A stretch of 22,383 bases of DNA from Botryllus schlosseri (lineage: Eukaryota; Chordata; Ascidiacea; Stolidobranchia; Styelidae): contig ATSW01011921.1 in NCBI GenBank assembly GCA_000444245.1, positions 1-22,383 of the forward strand, written 5' to 3'. This document shows, in pieces, positions 16,405-22,383 of the stretch (its first letter is position 1; every line of letters begins with the position of its first letter). The notes below the pieces were generated by a model. It did not search any database, was not told the origin of the DNA, and saw only the letters and a program-made list of their open reading frames with translations. Both the position numbers and the translations under genes were made by a program.

Positions 16405-18416
16405 CAGACATGGGGTGATTACTTAATGAATGTAATCGATTGCGATTACGATTACTTCGGAATCACGCGATTACGATTACGATTACGATTACAGCAAAAT
16501 CAGGAAGTAGTCGATTACGATTACGATTACATTGGAAAAGTAATCACGATTACTCACGATTACATTTATTTTGCATCTTAGTAGTTATATTGGAAAACAA
16601 TACATGGATTGCGCTGAAAAGGGCTAATGAGATAACATCTTTCTTTAAAACAGAGGCGACATTTGATTGTTACGTCATAATATACATATTGCCCATTTTA
16701 TAGAGGACGATTTATCGCACCCAATGATTTGCATTCTTGCCAGGTCCATAACTGCTGCACCCCGAATTCCCCGATAGGGTGGGGAGCGTGCTCGGAGGGG
16801 ACTCAAAAGTATTTCGTGAACCAATTTAAATTATAGAGTATTCTCGACAGATTTCATTAACTTGAAAATTCTATTTGAGCTTTGCCATTTAAATGTCTCT
16901 AGATAGCTTGATTTCGAAATGCATACGTCTCCCCTCAAGAAATAAAGGATGAAAAATTCATAGTAATAGGCATTTTGGTGCCAGTCAATACCGCGCCCCG
17001 ACACACCAAAAGACATATGCAGTTTCGGCCAACATGCGACTCTACGAAGTGCGCTATCAAAGAAAGACGTTGGCCGAAACTTCGCGTATGTGTCCATTGC
17101 CAATAGCCGCGCTGGGTGGGAGTGACTAACAGTCCGGTCCTTCCAATCTGAGCCCACGATACAAATGACACGCAGGCACCCGCAGAGCATTAGACATGAC
17201 AATTTGTGTGTGCGTCTCACGCAAGTTTTTCCTCTAGTCTGCTAAGTTTGGGCCACTAAAATATCTTTTGACTATATAACAGACCGGAGGTCACGAATTA
17301 ACAACATGTACTACAGCAATTATTGCAAGATACCAGAGGTTATAATTATGGATTACGCGCCCCCTGCTCGTCAGGTAAGTCTGACCATCGGGGCTGAGAT
17401 AGGATTAAAAATGCAATATAATGCAATTACCAATGTTATTGACGAAATTAAATCTTCAAGTTGAAAATTGACTACCCTTTGGGAGCCCACGACCAACGTT
17501 TGGAGTGGAGAACGATTTTGCTGTTTTGATCCTGATTCTCTACAACCCACGCTAACATGGTATATAAGCCGATGGCTATGGCGGCAGGTCCAAATCTTCA
17601 GTAAAGAATTATGAAATAGCAATTGGCGCCAGTTTTGAGTAGAATAATATGAGAATAAGAGAAGGTGAAAATAAAGTTCCACCTTCAAATCAATACAGAT
17701 AATGTAATACAAGCCGCCATTACGAGAAACAGCAAAACGGCGCGGTTATAATATATATCAGCAGCTGTTGATTTCTAATGCTTCGTTGTGGAAACCGTAA
17801 TATTTTATTTGACGAGTACAAAATTTCAAACCTTTGTCTGGTGTACGTTCGTACCAGCACATAGGCCTACTGCTCGCCAAGCAGCAACGGTCAAATTGCG
17901 TTTAACTAAGCATAACCAAACATCAATACAAAAGTTGTTATTTTAAACTAGGCAGAGAGGGGGTTAATTATCCTGCAGCGACGTAGTGACGTCTGAAATG
18001 TGTTGATAACCCGATATACTGAACGGTGGGTGTTTTACAATCACACTAATGTACATAAATATCTATTTACTATAAGTGTGGAATGTGGATGCTTCCTACG
18101 CAAAGACGAGCAAAGCTAATAGGCTACTTCTGACGTAATGATGAGCAATGGCATTTGAAAATCAGACGTTTGTGACTCAATACTTGGTATAATATCTCTT
18201 GCTTGTTAACGAATGTTCAGTTTATGTCGTAGTCGTCGTGCAAATAACAAGTAATCGTTTTTTCACAAAGAAATCGATTAAATATGCGAAGTAGTCGATT
18301 ACGATTACGATTACTTCGGATTTTTTTCGAATGTAAACGATTGCGATTACGATTACTTGAAAATGCTGTAATCGTCGTATTAATTACGATTACTAATCGC
18401 GATTACCCCATGTCTG
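16405..18416. mobile_element. 2-kb hAT-like element with GATTAC subterminal arrays
   Basis: The ends are inverted repeats with a perfect 12-bp core CAGACATGGGGT (left at 16405, right read from 18416). The two arms (16430-16565 and 18240-18408) are packed with CGATTACGATTAC words, and both contain AAGTAGTCGATTACGATTAC. The flanking octamers ATCGCGAG and GTAGGGAG agree at five of eight positions, which is compatible with an old target duplication but not proof. The 1.65-kb middle (16570-18230) has no recognisable transposase; its longest minus frame (17220-16831) matches nothing I know. The size and ends suggest a non-autonomous hAT derivative. Confidence 0.6.
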
Positions 18417-18631
18417 GTAGGGAGATGATGGAATGAATGTGGTTCTTGTAAGACTTTGAGCTCATGAAGAAGGCACGAAGGGTGATATTGTATTCAAATG
18501 CCAAAGTGCTATGGGGCGTAGCCTGGAAGCGTTCAAACTTCTATTTCTTTAGTTTAATGCAATAATGCAAGCTGTGGTCGCGTCTTCGTTGTTCATTTCG
18601 GTTGTTTTTACTTATAAATAATACTGTTATA

Positions 18632-18872
18632 ATTGCCCCGTATGGGTGGTACAATTGCCCCTTGGTACGGGGCGATTGTAACATTTGAGCGGCGATTTTC
18701 GCGACCCAAAATTTCCATGATTGAGTGTTGATTGAGTTCCATTTTGTTTTTATATAAGCTATCGAGTTGTTGGCTTCTTTATATAAAACTTTGGAACTGA
18801 AATTTCCATGACAACAACACGTAATGTTGGAAAATCCAAAAAGTGTTACAATTGTCCCCGGTCTCCCCTACT
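18632..18872. mobile_element. MITE with GGGGACAATTGTAACA-type inverted repeats
   Basis: On the minus strand the right arm reads AGTAGGGGAGACCGGGGACA ATTGTAACAC. The left arm on the plus strand has a matching TACGGGGCGATTGTAACATTT (about 18659-18679), preceded by GCCCCGTA/TACGGGGC inverted words from 18638. The element is about 240 bp and non-coding. It abuts the LINE coding remnant at 18873 and replaces the rest of that LINE. Confidence 0.55.
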
Positions 18873-20195
18873 CTTCATTTTAAGGGACGCTGCCCGTTTT
18901 ATTAGCCTGGCTGCTTTAGAGCACTCAGAGTTCCACAAGGGGACGCTTGGTTTTTGAAGGGTTTAGTTAGTGGGATGCTAGCGCTTGCTGCTCAGTGCTC
19001 ATGTAATGTAACGCGAAAGTTCTTCGTTGGAGGTCGGGGACTCTTCTTTTTCGGAGACCAACATTTGCTCACACATCCGGCTGAAGTTGTCCCAATTGGC
19101 TTTCTTCAGCGACCAGGACCTGTGGAAATCATCTGAATGGCTGATCGGGTGATCATGATGACTCAAGATCACGTAATGGTCGCTGCCAAAAAGATTTTCA
19201 GTGACTACGGTTGTTACGTTCGTTGCCGGGCATTTTGAGGTCAGGACCAGATCCAATAATGAGGTGGGACCCGGGTTCGGAAGAGATAGGTCTATTCTAG
19301 TTGGCGACATCGTGTTCAACACGACCGTATCATTCATATCGATGAAGTAATGGAGATGTCTTCCACACGTGTTCATAGAGTTGCTACCCCAGAGGGGATG
19401 GTGGGCATTGAAATCCCCCATCAATATAAATTTGGAACCGAGGAAGGTGAAATATCTATGCATCAGCGAACGAGAGCTGTTTCTATTCGGAGGGATATAG
19501 ACGTTCATGATTGTCACACCTTGGATGTTCAGCGCTTGTGCCTCCATAGGTCTTATCTGTTCTATTGGTAATTCAACGTAAGGTATACCGTTTCTAATAA
19601 AAATGCATATGCCACGGCCGTGTATGTTTCAGTATTTTTTCAATAGGGTGTATCCGTGTATTTTCACTGAATATTTAGTGACAAGATGGGTCTCCTGTAG
19701 TGCAATCAGATTTGTTTTTGCAGCTCGTTTAATTTTGGTTAAATTCCTCGGCAGTTACCATTGCAAGATTTAAAGTCACGTTTTGTTAGGTCCATGCCGA
19801 TGTTACGTTGTGTCAGGTTCATGGGTGATGCATTTTCTGCTGCAGCCGTGACGGTGGTAACTGCGGAGTCAACTTCGTTCGGGTGTCGTTCAGCGACGGC
19901 ACTGGATGAGTTGAGTATAGAAACGCCCAGTTTTGATTTGGCAGACTGTGTTACGATTGCTTCGATGTCGATTTCTCTATTTTCCGTGACACACATCAAT
20001 GAGTATTTTTTTATAACTTCTCCGATGAATAGTAAGAAATCTGATGTGGCGATTGTGATTTGTTCAAACAACTGTAATATTAAAAATGAATTCCTTTTCA
20101 TGGGTGAGGCTCGGGTCGCGAGATGCCTCAAAAACTCAAATTCATATTTTGGTGGTAGTCTAAAAGCTGCTTTACCGTTATTAAACTGTTATGAG
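18873..20195 (-). mobile_element. LINE fragment: ORF1 tail and APE endonuclease (I/Jockey-like)
   Basis: On the minus strand, about 20190-19739 encodes the C-terminal part of an ORF1-like protein ending CNGNCRGI. The next frame begins the endonuclease, with ALQETHL near 19690. The frame 19547-18999 contains NVYIPPNR, GDFNAHHPLWGS, SLLDLVLTS and LFGSDHYVIL, the standard APE-endonuclease motifs including the catalytic E, D/N and SDH residues. Downstream, in another frame, SVPLWNSECSKAARLIKRAA is the usual linker just before the reverse transcriptase. The RT itself is absent because the sequence switches to the MITE at 18872. There are at least three frame breaks or stops across ORF2, so this is a dead copy. 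The clade is judged from motif style only. Confidence 0.8.
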
Positions 20196-20269
20196 TGAGC
20201 TAAAGAGCATAGCACACAGTATCGTGAGTATATTTGCTCTTCTCATATACTCTCGAGACAGAAGTTGGA

Positions 20270-20366
20270 GCAACGTATCATAGGGTAGTAAGCTCTAATG
20301 TGCCTTGATCGTTGGAGCTGCAGCAACGTATCATAAGGTAGCGAGCTCTAATGTGCCTTGATCGTT
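20270..20366 (+). repeat. Two-copy 44-bp tandem duplication (53-bp period)
   Basis: The units 20270-20313 and 20323-20366 begin GCAACGTATCAT and end CTTGATCGTT. They differ at only a few positions. The spacer GGAGCTGCA resembles the GTTGGA before the first unit, so the repeat period is 53 bp. The low divergence suggests a fairly recent duplication. Nearby, 20443-20486 has a second small repeat of CTGGAGC words. Confidence 0.7.
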
Positions 20367-21277
20367 TAACACCTTTTGTTTCAAAATAGGGCAAAAGCCT
20401 CAACACAAACATGTGGGTGTTTCACCCTTTCGACAAACTGGAGCCTTAGGGAGCTGGAGCTGGAGCAAACTGGAGCCTTAGATTTTTTACTCGCGAAAAA
20501 TACGCTGTATTTTGGACGGGAGTGCAGTACATATTTTAAGACCTGGCCTGCAAGCACTAGTAGACGTTCTTGTACAAAAACCAACAACTTGTTTGGCAGA
20601 GAAGGGTTTTAATGAAATATTTGAAGTCAAAACATCATAAACATATGTTATCGTATTTTTTAACTGCTTTAACCCCTGAACAGCACAGGCGCATCATGCA
20701 TTTACATCATTTGATTGAAATGTGAAACAATGATCTCGAAGAATATTGAATGTGTCTACCGGAAGTACTGATGCGTAGGTCGGCTTTACATTGTATGTGC
20801 TCTGCTAAGCTCTTGTACTCTCGAGTCATAATAAGTTCCTCAGGTGCGTTGACACAATGGAAGAACTTTAGTTTAGAACTTTAGAACTAGGAGTTTTCTC
20901 AATGGTATATTCAGTACTTCCTTAATGCAAACACATAATATCAATGACCCGCGACAGCCGGACAGATTGACATGTATTATGTTAGCAATTCTTAAACCAG
21001 GTCCTCTGTCCAGTTCAGGTCAGATGGCGACGGAGTGAGTACCGGTGATGAGATGACGATGTAGGCTCATGGTATATAGGCTGGTGGGATTGGATGCTAA
21101 TCTCTTGTATGTGGAAACTGGATAATTGACACACATCTGAGTAGCTTATACTATCCTGAGCGTATGGACAGGGCAACTCACTCTACAGAGATTCTGGGCC
21201 TATGGGCAACTTACAGCTTCACACGATATGTAGGCTCACGATAGCTGAGACATTGTTTTCCCATTATTGGATAGGAT
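20367..21277. other. Unassigned DNA between LINE and right-edge repeats
   Basis: No exon, RNA gene or mobile-element terminus is convincing here. A 78-codon plus frame (20376-20612) and its antisense partner have low-complexity serine or leucine runs caused by the CTGGAGC repeats. The segment may be intron sequence of Nup133 or intergenic. Confidence 0.4.
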
Positions 21278-21322
21278 CAGTGACGTGCGGTGAGATTCAT
21301 AGCTGGTGAGGCACTGACCCCC
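21278..21322 (+). mobile_element. Short hAT-like terminus
   Basis: CAGTGACGTGCGGTGAGATT followed by CATAGCTGGTGAGGCACTGA resembles the left end of a hAT-like repeat found in many animal genomes. Only about 45 bp remain before a second CAGTG terminus at 21323, so it is truncated or interrupted there. Confidence 0.45.
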
Positions 21323-21520
21323 CAGTGTTGGGATCAAGTCACTACCTTCGAATCACGAGTCATATTGAGTCATTGCATAATTTGACCCGAGTCAAGTCGA
21401 GTCAATCGATTTTCTAGGGTGACTCGAGTCAATATCAGTCACTCGTTATTTGAAGACTTCTCGAGTTAAGTCAAGTCAAGTCACGAGTCAAGTCACAATT
21501 CAAGTCAAATTGAATTTTCC
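21323..21520 (+). mobile_element. GACTCGAGTC-family element, copy with hAT-type terminus
   Basis: It starts CAGTGTTGGGATCAAGTCAC, a typical hAT terminus, and continues with dense GAGTCAAGTC, GACTCGAGTC and CACGAGTCAAGTC words to about 21520. This is the only copy in the window with a clear terminus and so best defines the family. The right terminus is not obvious. Confidence 0.6.
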
Positions 21521-21710
21521 AAGTGTGGGTGATCATTTAAAGTCATTAAATTTTGCCAAATGTGTGAAAGACAGAGTAATTGGTCATTTATCTTGAATCA
21601 AACAACGAATATAATGTTGAATGTACATGCAAATAGGTGTTGTATCGGTCATTCACACCTAGAACTGCTGCTAAAATACCCGAGTAACTGTATAGTTATG
21701 TACCGGAGAT

Positions 21711-21759
21711 GGTATGGTATGGTATGGAACGAGATTTCAGTATGGTATGGTATGGAACG
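21711..21759 (+). repeat. GGTAT microsatellite, two blocks
   Basis: Two short runs of GGTAT (21711-21727 and 21741-21755) are each followed by GGAACGA and separated by GATTTCAG. The repeated flank shows a block duplication on top of the microsatellite. Confidence 0.7.
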
Positions 21760-22108
21760 AAATTTATCTCGCTCTCTCTTTATTGAGAAATATGGCAAAA
21801 TTTAAAATGTTAGGCACGCCAGTTGGTATCATTTTTTTTCACATTTTTGACATTTTGGCACACTGCCTACGAAAGGTTGACGAACCCTGTTGTAAATATA
21901 ATACGGCCTGTTAGCGAGACATTACGGAATATTTTCCCCAGTATATTTCTGTGAAAAGTCGCATTTCTCAATCGGAAATACGCGTATCTAAAGAACTAAG
22001 GCTGTTACAATGCGACAAACGTTTTGCATATTTATACACCAACCGTCCGCGTTTAAGCAATCTTTTACCCACTTTCCTCAATGCAAGTCATTATTGATGA
22101 GGTGTTAG
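21760..22108. other. Unassigned DNA
   Basis: No gene, RNA or repeat boundary was recognised. The sequence is A/T-rich with short homopolymer runs. Confidence 0.4.
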
Positions 22109-22383
22109 CAGAGGTGGTCAGTAACGAAGTACTTCTACTTTTTCGAAGTATTCAAGTAGTTTTCCTCTACTTCTGGTACTTACTCAAGTAGATATGATTT
22201 TCGCTACTTCTACTTCGTAATATTTTGTGATCTACTTACTTACTTTTCGCTATTTTCAGTTTGTAAAGTAGAAGTAGTTTAATCTTCCAATCAGGAAGAT
22301 AGACTAAGGAATTTCGGGGCTGTTTTCACGGAGTATCAACATTTAATTTTCATAAAAGTTGAGTAAAGCCCAGAATTTTCGTT
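22109..22383 (+). mobile_element. hAT-like element, left end, cut by window edge
   Basis: The sequence starts CAGAGGTGGTCAGTAACGAA and continues with AAGTACTTCTACTTTTTCGA and many CTACTTCTAC or TACTTACT words. This is the form of a widespread hAT-like non-autonomous group in which AGTA/TACT words fill the subterminal region. The rest lies beyond 22383. A decayed relative is at 8811-9020. Confidence 0.6.

Larger units (their letters stand above)
15995..22383 (-). other. No Nup133 exon seen; probable transposon-filled intron
   Basis: Upstream of the acceptor at 15995-16002 I found no reading frame that resembles Nup133 on the minus strand, nor any other host gene on either strand. The stretch instead holds the repeats listed separately. 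If the upstream exons lie beyond the edge, this intron is over 6.3 kb, against 0.14-2.4 kb for the other eight. A small divergent exon could have been missed. Confidence 0.55.

Noticed and set aside
16372-16703. Frames encoding Arg-Leu or Asp-Tyr repeats
   Set aside because: They are translations of the GATTAC array, not proteins.
16430-18408. CRISPR array or telomere-like repeat from the GATTAC words
   Set aside because: The words have no regular spacers, and the context is an animal transposon with inverted ends.
19761-20198. 145-codon plus-strand frame
   Set aside because: It is antisense to the LINE ORF1 tail, which carries the recognisable sequence on the minus strand.

Overview
This window looks like nuclear DNA from an animal, most likely an invertebrate. 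The two host genes are typical metazoan genes, and one is split by spliceosomal introns with ordinary GT-AG borders. Much of the rest is decayed transposon DNA, mainly short hAT-type elements, with one LINE fragment and one tRNA-derived SINE. A tunicate or other invertebrate deuterostome would fit, but nothing here fixes the phylum. I see no bacterial, CRISPR or operon-like organisation.

Layout. 1-1912 is stacked hAT-type fragments and a tRNA-Val-like SINE. 1913-2800 is the upstream flank of the first gene and holds one short repeat with a stem-loop. 2801-5638 (+) is a complete, intronless HIP1/HIP1R gene (945 aa: ANTH domain, coiled coil, THATCH/I-LWEQ domain and a C-terminal proline motif). 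5639-7818 is tail-to-tail intergenic DNA. 7819-15994 (-) is the 3' part of a Nup133 nucleoporin gene. I assembled it from nine short exons; they join in one frame to 444 aa ending in a stop, and they correspond to the C-terminal Nup107-binding alpha-helical part of the protein. Its introns carry several repeats, including a hAT element with a perfect 8-bp target-site duplication and a long hairpin just downstream of a splice donor. 15995-22383 has no recognised Nup133 exon. It holds a hAT fragment, a 2-kb GATTAC-rich element, a MITE that abuts a 5'-end LINE fragment (ORF1 tail and APE endonuclease), tandem duplications, and further hAT-like termini up to the right edge.

Function. The two genes converge but act in different processes. 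HIP1 links clathrin coats, PI(4,5)P2 membranes and actin during endocytosis. Nup133 is part of the Y-shaped scaffold of the nuclear pore. I see no shared pathway. The less expected signals are the intronless HIP1 beside an intron-rich neighbour, an exact match to the cortactin SH3 ligand consensus at the HIP1 C-terminus, a stem-loop whose pairing is kept in three diverged repeat copies, and the clustering of several hAT-like families. I found no evidence for a new multi-gene system.
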